DNA from: Daedaleopsis sinensis
Taxonomy: Eukaryota > Basidiomycota > Agaricomycetes > Polyporales > Polyporaceae
Length of the DNA: 64,000 bases
Assembly (NCBI GenBank): GCA_033807695.1
Contig: CM066300.1
Span: 5,146,001-5,210,000, forward strand
Reading direction: 5' to 3'
Shown here in pieces: positions 32,400-42,825 of the stretch (within the stretch, counting starts at the first letter, position 1; each line of letters starts with the position of its first letter). A program made the position numbers and the translations under genes. The notes beneath the pieces are model-generated. The model saw only the letters and a list, made by a program, of their open reading frames with translations, searched no databases and was not told the origin of the DNA.

Positions 32400-34127
32400 T
32401 CATGCTACCTCGACCCCCCCGACTTTGACCGACATCTTGATGGGGAACGGCGAGATGCTCGACGCGTTCGTGATGAGGGGGACCGCGGACCGCCCCCGCT
32501 CCGACGACGCGTGCGTGAGCAGCGTCTGCAGGCTCTTCGTCAGCGTCGACGCGAGCTCCGTGTTGAACTTTTGCCGCTCTGTCAGGACGAACCGCCGGCT
32601 TCAGCACTCGGTATTGACGTTGACGGCGGCGCCGCTGCCATGATGGCCGTGCAGGACGCCGGGGAGGTAGATGGAAATGACGACAGATGCTGCGCATCGC
32701 AGCTTTCCTCCGTTCTCTGCGACTCCGTGACCGGAGAGAGCCCGTTCTGCGACCCTGCAATACCGCTGCGCGAGTCGTCGGGCTTTCGACTTTCCATGTT
32801 TGAAGAACAGACGGTGTCAGGCACTCCTCGAAACGCTGCAGCCTCCGAGATGGGAAGGAGGATGGCCCAGCGAGTCTTGCGAGCCAGCCATCATGTACAG
32901 CGTCGACAAGCTCAGCCCCAGCGGGCAGTGCGAGGCGGTACTCCAAGTAGACAATGAGGCGAAGAAAGGCACGAGAAAGAACGCACCTCGCTCTGATGGT
33001 TGACGGATCTCTGCGTTGATAGTCCTGCGCGGGCGCGAGCGCAGCATCAGCTGCACCTTCCGCGTACACAGACAGCCGGCGGTGGCACAGAACGTAGTCC
33101 TCACCACTGCTCCCAGGGGATTTCTTCCTGAGGCGATTGTCAGTGAACCGTGCAGCAGCGACAGACAGCACCCGCGATGGCAACGGACGAGAGCCATCCC
33201 AAACGGGACATGGGACTGGCTCAAGAGTGAGTGTCCCAGATATTTCGAGGTGCAGTGGCAGAGGCACAGAGAGTCCTCCCACGCGTGAATCCCGCAAGGC
33301 GTCGACGTGCTACTACACCCTCAGCGTCCTCCTCCGGCTCGCGATACTTGCAGCAGCGCGAGATCAACGGTGCGCGCGGGAGAATGTAGCGGTCGACGAT
33401 GGCTCGGTACAGCAGCGTTGCACAGAGAACACGCACCTCGCCCATTAGGAACCACGACTTCCTAGGCCGTTTCTCCGAGAACGTCACCGATATCTGTCAG
33501 AACAAACATTCAGCACTCGTGCGGTCCCCCAAGAAGACGTCAATCAGCGGCGTTTGTCGTCGACCGCATAGAGCCATCGGCCGACCACCCAACAGCGCCG
33601 GGCGGCCAGAGGAAGGGAAAGAACAAGGCAGAGTTGGGAACGACGCTGGAACTATCGAACAAGACAAGGACGTACCTGGCCGCGCTTGTTCGCATCGCCC
33701 TCGACCGCCTTCCAGAACGCGTCCACCTTCTCTTCGACGAGCTGCTTGATCTCCTCCTCGTCGACCCCGGGCTACACCCAAACACAGCACCTCAGCGCGT
33801 CGTCCAAAGTCCGTCCCCGTCCGCTCCCCCTTTCTAGTCCGCTCCCACTCCCTAGTCCGACCACCCAGCCCCATGTCCACCCCAGCCCGCAGAGCAACTT
33901 GGACACGCACCATCGTGACGTCCAGCACCTCGAACGTCATCGGCTTGACCGTCCCGAACAGCCTGTGGAACAGGATCGCGTGCAGGATCGCGCGCAGGAC
34001 GTCTTTCGTCTGCAGCCGGTCGAGGACCTGCCTGCCCGTGCATCAGCCGTGTTCTCCGCGCCCTCGCGCCCTCGAGCCCGCAGAGACATACCAGGTCGAT
34101 CGTGATCGTGGGGTGCCCGGTGTTCAT
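32400..34127 (-). CDS. ATG101: Autophagy protein Atg101
   Basis: Atg101 is the HORMA-fold partner of Atg13 in the Atg1/ULK initiation complex of fungi that lack Atg29/Atg31. Seven exons fit the frame: 34127-34092, 34027-33911, 33771-33676, 33493-33437, 33127-33105 (23 nt), 33024-32987 (38 nt) and 32578-32400. They total 546 nt and 181 residues, near the usual size. Diagnostic segments are VLRAILHAILFHRLFG, VKPMTFEVLDVTM, VTFSEKRPRKSWFLMGE, then EEIPWEQW from the microexon, TINAEIRQPSER, and TLLTHASSERGRSAV plus SISPFPIKMSVKV at the end. The EEIPWEQW segment supplies the aromatic 'WF finger' region known to recruit downstream Atg proteins. Two introns are long for this genome (309 and 408 nt). 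The stop is TGA at 32400-32402. Confidence 0.93.
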
Positions 34128-34449
34128 CTTCCTGCTATACCGTGACTGATGTTGGTGCTGTTGTATGGCTTGGAGGCGGTGAGGCGAGTTCTACCCCGCC
34201 TTTGTCGCTATAGCACGTCCGCAGGGGGCCGTCGAAGAGTGTAGGCGTGTCCAGGAACAAGCAAGGTACAAGGTGGGATGGTGCTCGTGAGCTTGAACGA
34301 GGTGGCTTAGCCTTTAGGCCAAGCTGCTACTAGCGCTGAGCTCCGCCCGACTGTACGGAGGATTCCCACGGTCTCTTCTCACTACGAAACGCTTCGTTTA
34401 TGTAACCGGGTTGGAAGTTGATGAGGAGTAAATGAGGAGGTCATATTAC

Positions 34450-34800
34450 AGCGTATCTGCTGCAGGAATTCTCAAAAATTCCTAAAGCTTTAAAATGAGA
34501 TTTAACATCTGCAGGAGAGTTGGTTTGCACGAAGTGGACTCCGTGGCGCTTAGTAGTTGATGACACCGCGACCCCAGACGATAGTTGGGCAGATGGGGAT
34601 GCTGAAGTATGACAAGCACTGCGGCGACTGCGCACACAGGAGACCAATCTAGTTTCTTTTCAGTTGAGGACCCCGAGCGAGGGAAGCAGCCTTGTATGGT
34701 CGACCTCCGGGCAGATTTTTCATGAGGTGGAGCGTCGAATTACATACTCGAGAGCGCGTTTGAAATGGGTTTTTTCTGAAATTCCTACAGCAGATACGCT
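34450..34800. mobile_element. MITE-like inverted-repeat element
   Basis: Positions 34450-34470 and the reverse complement of 34780-34800 match at 20 of 21 bases. Both arms start AGCGTATCTGCTG. The similarity fades inward through an A-rich stretch. The 351-bp span has no coding capacity and is AT-rich compared with its surroundings, as in a non-autonomous DNA transposon. TGAGGAG occurs on both sides (34433-34439 and 34805-34811), but it is not flush with the arms, so a target duplication is not established. Confidence 0.55.
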
Positions 34801-34934
34801 CTATTGAGGAGATATGGTTACAACTTGGTCTCGTACATACGGATAACAAACGGTTGACGTAATCATACAAGTACGCACACGGCACTGCTCAAAGCGCTCG
34901 TTCTACAAATGCTGGGAAGTGATTCAAGAGGTGA

Positions 34935-36607
34935 CTACAATGGCACCTCTCCATTCCATGCCTCCAACGCCTTCGGATCCGCGGTGCGCAAGAACGTCCT
35001 CACGAGCTCCCCCTTCCACACAGGGATCTCCGTGATGTCGACAACAGCGCCCTTGTGGCCCTTGTCCCGAGTGGCCCTCCACCACCTCCACGGCGCACGG
35101 TTCTGGCCTGCATAGTCCTCCCTCCAGTCCTCCCGTGAGATATCGCGCTGTGCGACGGCAAAGTAGCGCAGACTCGGGATCTTCGTGAACGCTGCTCGGA
35201 CGACCTTCTGCAAGATGCTGGCGGGATCGAGGTCGTCATCGAGGTCATCATCGACATCCATATCTGAGCTCGGGAAATGTGCCAGTCGAGTCAACACCTT
35301 GCCCAGAATGGTGAGGCATACGAGCGAGTGGCAGTCTCGATAGCAGTTTCTGTATATTTTGTCGTCGCGCTCGGGGTGGTTCTGGCAGGGAGTTGTCAGA
35401 ATCAGCCTCCCACATTCAATCTCGCACCTACACTCACCAGTTCCTCTAGAACCTGGAGGTAATCCACACCCATTGTGCTCTCAAGCTCGAGCGAGAATAG
35501 CTTGGGACCGCCGCCGCTGATGATCCTGTGCACGTTGAAGTTTTGCTCGTGGATGCGCAAGATCAGCCCACGACACGTGTCGGTTTCAATGAGGTCGAGC
35601 GTGACAAACTGGCTGGGACGCGGACTATGGCTTGTCAGGACATATCGCAACCGAGTAGGCTCCCATGGGAAGTACCCGTAGTCCGGAGGATCTATGACGA
35701 AGAGAGACTCCAGGCAGCACCAATTCGGATTTGTCTCGTACATGTCCCTGGTGTCCTCCTGCCAGAAATGATCTTCCTTCCACGCGTTCTTGGCCATCAT
35801 GTGCTTGAGATTCGGGAAAGTGCGCGCGATGACAGGGGCGATCGCGTTGATCCGCGCATTGATCACGCACAGTGTACGCACGGACGGGATGCTTGGGCAC
35901 TCGACCTCCTGCTCGTCGGTGACGAAGAGCTCGATGTCCTCGAGAATGATCGTGTCGAGCACGGAGAGGGCGTTTGCTACGATGGACTTGAGAAGCACGT
36001 GAAATGCTCCGTATGCCAGGCCGTCCAGGTACACAGTCCCGCACAGATGCAACTCTCTCAACCCGGCTGGGTAAGATATGTGTTCTACGATATCCTCAGG
36101 CTCTCTGATATCACTGAGGCGGAGCTGTGTGAGCGAGGGAAACCGGTCCAGGCGCTTCGTTAACGCATGGCAGGACGAGGCTTCGCCTAGGTCGAGGGAG
36201 ACGAGGTTCCTCGCCTTATAGACCGCCTTCATGAAGGTATGAAGCAGCTGCTTCGAGTACCCAGTCTTCTCCGTTGCATCTGGGCTCGCTTGGCTCTCGG
36301 TAGAGAGAGGGCGAAGAGTCAGCGACCGCAGTCGAGCAGCACGCTCTTTTGCGAGTGACTGTTCGGAGACGTCGCAAGGATTTAAATATTCGTGCAGGGC
36401 GAGAATATGTCCTGCGTGCTTGCAGACCACGGTGGTGATTCGCAGCGGGACAATCGCGTGGACGGTCTTTGATGCAAGTGATAGATGCAGCGCATCTTGA
36501 AAAGGGAGATATAGGACGATCTCCAAGACAACGTCGGCTGGGAGAGACACAGTGGAAGTGGGGGAGGTCAATGTCCATAATATTCCAGTCTCACTTCGAG
36601 CAGCCAT
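34935..36607 (-). CDS. F-box-like/LRR-like protein
   Basis: Two exons join in frame: 36607-35439 region ending at the GTGAGT donor after 35438, and 35381-34935. The product is 538 residues. Residues ~20-60 are F-box-like (VSLPADVVLEIVLYLPFQDA, then LHLSLASKTVHAIVPLRI). The middle has leucine-rich units (LVSLDLGEASSCHAL, LTQLRLSDIREPEDIV, LRELHLCGTVYLDGL, VRTLCVINARINAIA). The second exon supplies CHSLVCLTILGKVLTRLAHF and a C-terminal part with SLRYFAVAQRDISREDW and RAPWRWWRATRDKG, ending NGEVPL. The likely role is an SCF adaptor-type protein, by family only. The frame is intact. Confidence 0.75.
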
Positions 36608-37948
36608 ATTGCTCGTCGTTCTGTACGGAGATGTCGACGATCGCCCCCGATGAATGTGAATATGTGCACGACCGGGCTTCTCAATCCACTGGCAGGTTGA
36701 GAGGAACTCTTGGGAGCCAAGGGGGCGATATCGATATCGATGAGAGTGGAACAGTACTCTACAGTACTGCGCGGCAGCTCGCGATGTGTGTGGAAATAGG
36801 CTTCGTGAAATACTCTCGCACCGTCCGGCCTATGGAGTTCAGCGTTCAACTTCAGGTGGGTGCTGCCCGGCGGAGCAGTGACCTCTCGTTAGAGGCCACG
36901 CTACACTGGATCCGGATGTATATGTCTATGTCTGAGTGCGAGTCGTAGCAATTGGACCTGAGTAAGAAGCAAAGAGCTACAGGGTGTTGATGTAACACTC
37001 ACTCACACAGAAGGGGTGTTCTAACAGGAATGGTCCTTCAAAAAGGCCAGAAATCAACATGAAGGAAGAGAGAGAAAGAGCCGCGCAACTTGGGGATCGG
37101 TCGAGCTCGAGTGCGATGATAAGTACTGATAAGTAGCACTTGATAAGAGCTTACTAAGCGGAAGGCCAAATGCGGAAGGGTGCAGATCCTACCTGGGCGT
37201 CTACACTTCTTTTCTCAACGTTCAGTTACTTGAACTCACCCTTGGGCTTAGGTGGTGAGTCAGACCTTCCACCGATTTTAGAGTTGCATCGCGACACGTT
37301 GCGTTGTAAATTCCGCGGTGTCACCTGAAGTAGCTGCGAATCGTTTGCATCGCGCGCGGACACGCACGACCACAATCACCGTACGATCAAGCCACGATCG
37401 GAATGGCTGTCGTGCGCTGCTGGGCGTCGGTCCCAGGACGACCTGGCAGAGGGCGCGCGATTTGGAGGTTCGAGTGCGCGGGTGGACGCGTTGAAATTTA
37501 GGGCCCATTGACCGTCGCCCGGAGAACTCTGATTTAGCAGGCGGATGCTGCTTGTGATTGACCGTCGCGGGTGCGCACGCTACGGGATGAAAGTGAGATA
37601 CGTCTGCTAGGCTGGAGTTACCTGGCGGATGCATCCGCTTCACTGAGCACCGGATTCAGAGCTTGTCTCTGCTGCGCGACTTTGCCTCATCGGAGGATGT
37701 GGGAGCCGCGCGTTAGCACATACAGTTGATTAAGGCTGCATGCTTACATTGATATGATCTCCACTATAGGTCGATACGCACAAGATAAGAAGCTCCTCCT
37801 CCTATCATCCAGGATTTCCAAGCAGCCTGTCACTTGTGGGCGATATATTGTCAAAATACAGTAAGAGTGGCAGTTGTCATCAAATTGCCATTCAATTGTG
37901 TACCTCGTATACTCACGAGTGGTATAGTGCGCACAAGGGTCACCTGGC
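36608..37948. other. Divergent intergenic region
   Basis: This 1.3-kb region separates two divergent F-box-like genes and should hold both promoters. I see only short ORFs and no domain-like sequence. Confidence 0.55.
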
Positions 37949-39235
37949 ATGGCGACCCTCTCATACGATATCCTGCGCTCCATCTTCGAAGATTTTGAAC
38001 CGGAAGAAATCAGAGAAGACATCCCCGTCGACACTATCCCAGAGGATGCCCATCGCGCGTGGCGGGAGCTCGCCTTTATGGCACTCGTCTGCAGGGCTTG
38101 GACACTACCCGCCCAGGCCGCCCTTTACAAGAGCGTGTACGCGATGGTCGATGTCTATAGCACGCTAAACGCGCCTTTGATACGAGACCGGTATGCTCGA
38201 TTTGCGCGCACGATGATGACGACTCCCCACTTGCACCCTTTGGTGAGGCACGTCTTCATAAACTACAGTCGAGCGTGCTTCATGAGGGATACCCTCGAAC
38301 TTGACTATGGATGGCTCGCAATGCTCCCAAAACACACCCTTATGTCCTGTCGTTATCACTCAAACACGGCATTTCCTCCCATCCTGGACGTCTTGCATGC
38401 CCCCGCCATCCGAACTGTACAGAAGCTTCGCCTGGCCACGGTAATTACCCCAGACGTGCTCCGCGCGCTCGCGGCGATGACTCACCTCGAGCACCTCGAC
38501 CTCGAAGCTGCGCACTGGTACCCGGAATACGACGCCCGACCTCTCGTAAATTATGGTGAATACACCACAAAAGCCGACTTCCCGTTCCTCACTCACGTCG
38601 CCTTGAGGGACCGCACCGGATGCCCGTTCTACGACACCAGGGCCACGGGCTTCGTCAGCGGCGTGCTCGCCTCCCCGAACCTCGTCAGTCTAACCATCAT
38701 GCTCTCGACCTCCTTCGCCAGCGACACCCGCGTTGCCGTGTTGGCCACGGAGCTGGCTCGTGTCACGCCGAAACTTCGTGAACTCCGGATCGAGGATATG
38801 CCCGACGGGACAGGGCCTCACTCGCACAGGAGCATGAATTTCGTCGCACTCCGCCGGACCAGGCCGAACGAGCCCAGCATCGTCATGGACTTCCTGCCGC
38901 CGAACGAGTTCGGCATCGTCTCGGACTTCCTGGACACGCTCGTCCTGCGCTTCCGTGCGCTCGAGACGCTCCACTGCCTGCAGGGGACGTTCACAGGGGA
39001 GCTCTTCCAGAACCTCCCGCGTACGCTTACGGAGCTCAAGCTGGTCGTGCCGCACCGGAAGCGCTTTATGCATGGGGATGCGCTCGTTGAGTGGTTGGCA
39101 AGTGCGGCGAAGCCTAAAAAACAAAAACGCGCTCTTGCGAGTGTTTGCCTGGTCCCGAGCATCGCAGAAGACCGACTGGCTAGTCGTGTCACGCAGGCGT
39201 GCGCCGATTGCGGGGTTTCGTGCCTGGAGATCTGA
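37949..39235 (+). CDS. F-box-like protein, intronless
   Basis: This is a single ORF of 428 residues. The N-terminal F-box-like region reads LSYDILRSIFEDFEPE ... FMALVCRAWTLPAQAALYK (residues ~4-65). The rest carries leucine-rich segments (VQKLRLATVITPDVL, MTHLEHLDLEAAHWYPEYD, NLVSLTIMLSTSF, KLRELRIEDMPDG, ALETLHCLQGTFTGELFQNL). The C-terminal piece LPRTLTELKLVVP ... LASVCLVPSI ... VTQACADCGVSCLEI reappears, decayed, at about 45930-46290. The frame is clean and a role in ubiquitin-ligase substrate binding is only inferred from family. Confidence 0.75.
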   Translation: MATLSYDILRSIFEDFEPEEIREDIPVDTIPEDAHRAWRELAFMALVCRAWTLPAQAALYKSVYAMVDVYSTLNAPLIRDRYARFARTMMTTPHLHPLVRHVFINYSRACFMRDTLELDYGWLAMLPKHTLMSCRYHSNTAFPPILDVLHAPAIRTVQKLRLATVITPDVLRALAAMTHLEHLDLEAAHWYPEYDARPLVNYGEYTTKADFPFLTHVALRDRTGCPFYDTRATGFVSGVLASPNLVSLTIMLSTSFASDTRVAVLATELARVTPKLRELRIEDMPDGTGPHSHRSMNFVALRRTRPNEPSIVMDFLPPNEFGIVSDFLDTLVLRFRALETLHCLQGTFTGELFQNLPRTLTELKLVVPHRKRFMHGDALVEWLASAAKPKKQKRALASVCLVPSIAEDRLASRVTQACADCGVSCLEI

Positions 39236-39774
39236 ATGGTGCGCTTATGCTTTCATTCACGTCCCTCACCACTTATTAACCACCCTGCACTTGCGCATAG
39301 CAGGAGCCCGTCGAACATACATACTCACTCGATTGATGAAACTTCATCCACTTCGTCTGTCCCTCTTCTGTATGGTGTACGTACAAGACCTGTGAAGCAC
39401 ATCCTGAACACCACATCCGTGCAGCGGCTTCACGACTGCCACGACCGAGAACTCGACCCCGCTCGCCGCGTATGCCCCCCGCACGCCAACTAAGATTGCC
39501 ACGCACTCCGTAACCGCAAACTCGCGCACCATTCACGGCGCGAACCCGTCCTCCCGCAGTCGTGCGAGCAGCGCGGCAAAGCTCGCCCTCGCACCGTATC
39601 GGCCCTGGGTCGGCGTCGGCGTCGAGCTCGAGTGCCTCTACCTGATCGTGCACCTGGCCGAGCGGGGGGTGGTAACAAGGGCGTCCAGCAAGCGGAACTC
39701 GGGCTCGAGCGGTTCGCCCCCGCCATCGCCTCCTCCGCGTCGCATACCTAGCGCAGGCCTTTGCTAAATGCGAC

Positions 39775-40085
39775 GGCGGGCACCGCCCACGCGCAGCCAC
39801 GTTCACAACGCTTTCTGGCTCGGAATTGTGCGCGGCCGCGCAATAGCAACGAGAGCGTGGGCAGGGCCTACAAGCGTGTGTGCGAGGTGGGCGTGATGCG
39901 AGTGACAAGATGGCGTATGCGCGTGTGTGCGATGATGATCTCGAGCTTCTGCGGCTGCGATATTAACTGATTGGTGTAGGGGCGCCGAGTGCGTGCGCGG
40001 ACGTACCTCCTCAGCCGCATCGAGCAGGATGTACGCTAGTCAACATTGCAACGTAGTAGTACTGCGATCCCTCGTAACGAGAGAG
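39775..40085 (-). pseudogene. Decayed partial copy of MAU2 (coding plus intron)
   Basis: The plus-strand sequence here aligns almost continuously with 43625-43980 inside the intact MAU2 gene: GCGCGGCCGCGC, GTGTGTGCGAT and CGTACCTCCTCAGCCGCATC are shared in order. The homology crosses a MAU2 exon (encoding ALRCYRAAAHHSEPE; here the reading is CYCAAAHNSEPE), an intron and the next splice site. About 24 nt of the parent exon are deleted and stops interrupt the frame. Because intron sequence is included, this arose by DNA duplication, not retroposition. The orientation is the same as the parent, about 3.9 kb away. Confidence 0.75.
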
Positions 40086-40369
40086 AGTCCGGGGCTGTAG
40101 AATCCGATTGTTTTTCCTCAGAGGTTTGAACTAAACAGCAGACTTGAGCTTCATATGTGGGTTCCCCAATGCTGCTGTCTGCTGGAGCGGGAGCCTGGAG
40201 GTTTCCATGGAATATGGGCATTGGGAGATAGAGGTAGTGGGAGGTACAGGGCCTACCATCGGTCGGGAAGGACTGAGCGGAAGCACTAATCGCCGCCGCG
40301 TTTCCCCCCTGTTTCCACCTACAGGGCGCCAGTGCCAAGGAGGAGGTAAGAGAATTCGGAGGAGGAGGG

Positions 40370-41289
40370 CTAGCAAGGCTCAGAGGAGGAGAAGGAGGGC
40401 GAGGACGATAACGATGACGAGGACGAGGTAGTGGAAGTGGAAGTGGAATAGGAGGTGGAAAGTTTCGGCAAGCATAGGGTCCGTGCTTCTGAGTCTGACA
40501 ACGTCTCAAGAGCCGGCAAATCCCCTATATCCATCTCACCTTTAACGACGGCAATAAGCAAGTCTTCCACGGATCCCTCGCCTGGCCTCCACTCTCCTGC
40601 CTTTCCCCAGCTACTGATGCGCTCAACGGCAGTCTCCACACGGTGGTCCATGCCGAGCGCCTCCAAGTCCTCCTCGGCTGCGAAGCCTTTCTCCAGCCCC
40701 AGCAAGTTATAGTTGACGAGCAGCTCGAGATCAGATTGCAATCGATACCGCTCGGCACAATGTCGTCGGTACTTGCGCATCATGCGCAGGATGCCTGCGT
40801 AGACGGCAGACGGACGCGGTGCGTAGAGAGTAACCGTTGTATTTTCCAGCGGCGTCGGCTCGAGTTCTTCGTCCGTATAGTCGGGTAGCGAGGCCGGTAA
40901 GAGGTGGAGACACTGAATACGGATTGGGTCTGTATGGCGAGAGACGCGATGTAGCCGGCCGCGGCGCAGAAAATCGCCCGCATTGCGGACGACATATGTC
41001 GGTAGCGCGCCGATGGGGAGTTGCATGCCGCTTAGGATAGCCGATAGACCGTCAATGTCTTCGTCCGGTACGAGGAAAGTGAAGTTCTGCGCCAGTTAGC
41101 AGTATGCCCGAGCTGAAAGATGTTTATACTTACTTTATGTATACGAGGGAGGCCGAGAAGTTGGTCAAGCAGAGAGCCCCAGACAATAAGGCGGGTGCGC
41201 TTGCTGAGGATGCGAAGCACCGTGTGGACAATTTCATCTAGCGGTAGCGCAAAGATATCGTCGAAGGCAGGATCAAGCAGAGTCGCCAT
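40370..41289 (-). CDS. Conserved-looking hypothetical protein with Ser-rich tail
   Basis: Two exons: from ATG 41289 MATLLDPAFDDIFALPLDEI, with HTVLRILSKRTRLIVWGSLL, ending LPRIHK before a GTAAGT donor. Then, after an ~50-nt intron, NFTFLVPDEDIDGLSAILSG and a long second exon. That exon has PIGALPTYVVRNAGDFLRRG, RIQCLHLLPASLPDY, a helical YAGILRMMRKYRRHCAERY segment, and a tail of Ser/Thr homopolymers (TSTSTTSSSSSLSS) before the stop. I know no function. The composition of the first ~230 residues looks like a folded protein. A possible relation to nucleotidyltransferase-like fungal hypotheticals cannot be shown from the sequence alone. Confidence 0.65.
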
Positions 41290-41689
41290 GGCATGATGGT
41301 GGTGGTTGTCAACAGACTCCTACGCAGGCGCCTAACATTCACGTCATCCTGTACGGGGGTTAAGTAAGTCGCTCTCAGGCTCCGCAAGCACAGCATTGAA
41401 TCGTCTTCGAGACTACCTCCTCCTTCGCCTGTTCACCTTTCACCTTACTAGAGATTACAAAAGCATGACATCTGTGTCGGTCACCCAAGCTGTCAATTTC
41501 GAACATCAGATAGAGGCCGCGAGGGTCTTGTCCTCGAGGTGTGAGGAAATGGTTCATCATCTATCACTCATCTTCACACTATATTTGCCGCACACGACGC
41601 AGAAGGTTTCAAACATGTTTTCATCGGTGGATTTGCGTGCGCCGTCCTGGGTAGTACCAGATCAACACAAATAAGTCCTCTCGTGCATT

Positions 41690-42458
41690 CAACAGGCGTC
41701 GTGTTCTGACTTCCCCGGGCCCTCACGACATAGACGTCCTCTTAGAAACCGAGGGACGGGACGTACTGGCTTTGCGCGAGAGACTCGTAGACCTCGATCC
41801 GCGCTTGCAGATCAAGTTTGGCATCAAGTTCTATTTCGTTCGAGTGCGTCTACGTCGCTCATGAGATCAGTTCTAATATCGACTATAGCGTTATAAATAG
41901 GAGCTATCGCTTCCTTCATCTTCAACGGTTGGAGCCGCTGCCGCTGCCGTGAACAGCCCGTGCAACGTTCTTATTGAGACGCTAGTCGCCGGAACGCTCG
42001 GCCTTCCTGACGTAGCTGGACCGGTGTACAGCGACCCAAACTATCGTACGGATCGACTCTTCCGCTCGCCTCTAACAGTGCCCTGCTGATTACACTCAGA
42101 GCTCAAGCTTCTTCACCCTTCCGTCCTTCCGTTCACCAAATTCAAGCGCTGGTACACAATGCGCCGCTACAACTCGACGCGCTCGAGAAGCCAAATGAAG
42201 GTCCGCACCGACGAGGAGGACATCATCTTCCTCATTCAGCTGCTCGCGGACATGAAGATGAAGCTCGCGCTTCAGGACTACGCGGGAAAGACACGGGGCG
42301 AACTCCTGGACTTCGTCGCGACATTCCACAACAGCTTCAATGTTAACGAATAACTTTGTGCGACGCTGAAGGAGGTTATGCACGCGGAGGACTGGGAAGA
42401 GATGTTGCAGGCTTCGGTGGACGGCGCCGCTGGTGGCGGAGCACGCGCCGCCGACTAA
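41690..42458 (+). pseudogene. Decayed gene resembling fungal nucleotidyltransferase-like hypotheticals
   Basis: Fragments in order read HDIDVLLETEGRDVLALRER (~41737), LQIKFGIKFYFVR (with a splice-like break), CNVLIETLVAGTLGLPDVAG (~41960), then LLHPSVLPFTKFKRWYTMR and KVRTDEEDIIFLIQLLADMK (~42197). The 'DIDVLL ... FTKFKRW ... DIIFLIQLL' order recalls a fungal family with a nucleotidyltransferase-like DxD site. The reading frame stops at TAA 42351-42353 after FNVNE, yet the same frame continues with LCATLKEVMHAEDWEEMLQA to 42458, the expected C-terminal helix. No intact start or first exon is found. I call it a pseudogene with modest confidence; a short functional protein is the alternative. 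Confidence 0.45.
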
Positions 42459-42825
42459 TAGCGACTAGTTGGTGTTGACGACACTGCATATATCGATGTC
42501 TATGGCGATTCTTTTGACGATCAATTCTACTACCCTCCATCGATCATCCCTGTATCAACGTCAGGTACTAGGTTGTGGTTAAGCCGGAAATGGACCAGCA
42601 CGACATCGTTTGAGTGAGGCTGACGATACTGGACACTGCATAGTTAGGGTTACTTACTGTATAACTCATTAATTGAGACATACTTACACAAATTGACCTA
42701 GACGATATTGGATACAGGGTACGACAGCAGTGTGTAGCGACAGAGCAACATCGATGAGCTTGGGACAAAAGCGAGCGCAAAAACGATGAGTGACGAATCA
42801 CGGCGAGCACCTAATCAGCCTTAGG
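42459..42825. other. Convergent intergenic gap
   Basis: AT-rich DNA between the pseudogene's end and the MAU2 stop. No gene seen. Confidence 0.5.

Noticed and set aside
39276..39774. Part of a 210-residue minus-strand ORF left of the MAU2 relic
   Set aside because: Its only recognisable piece is the MAU2 relic; the rest is Arg/Gly/Ala-rich with no supporting homologous region that I could align.
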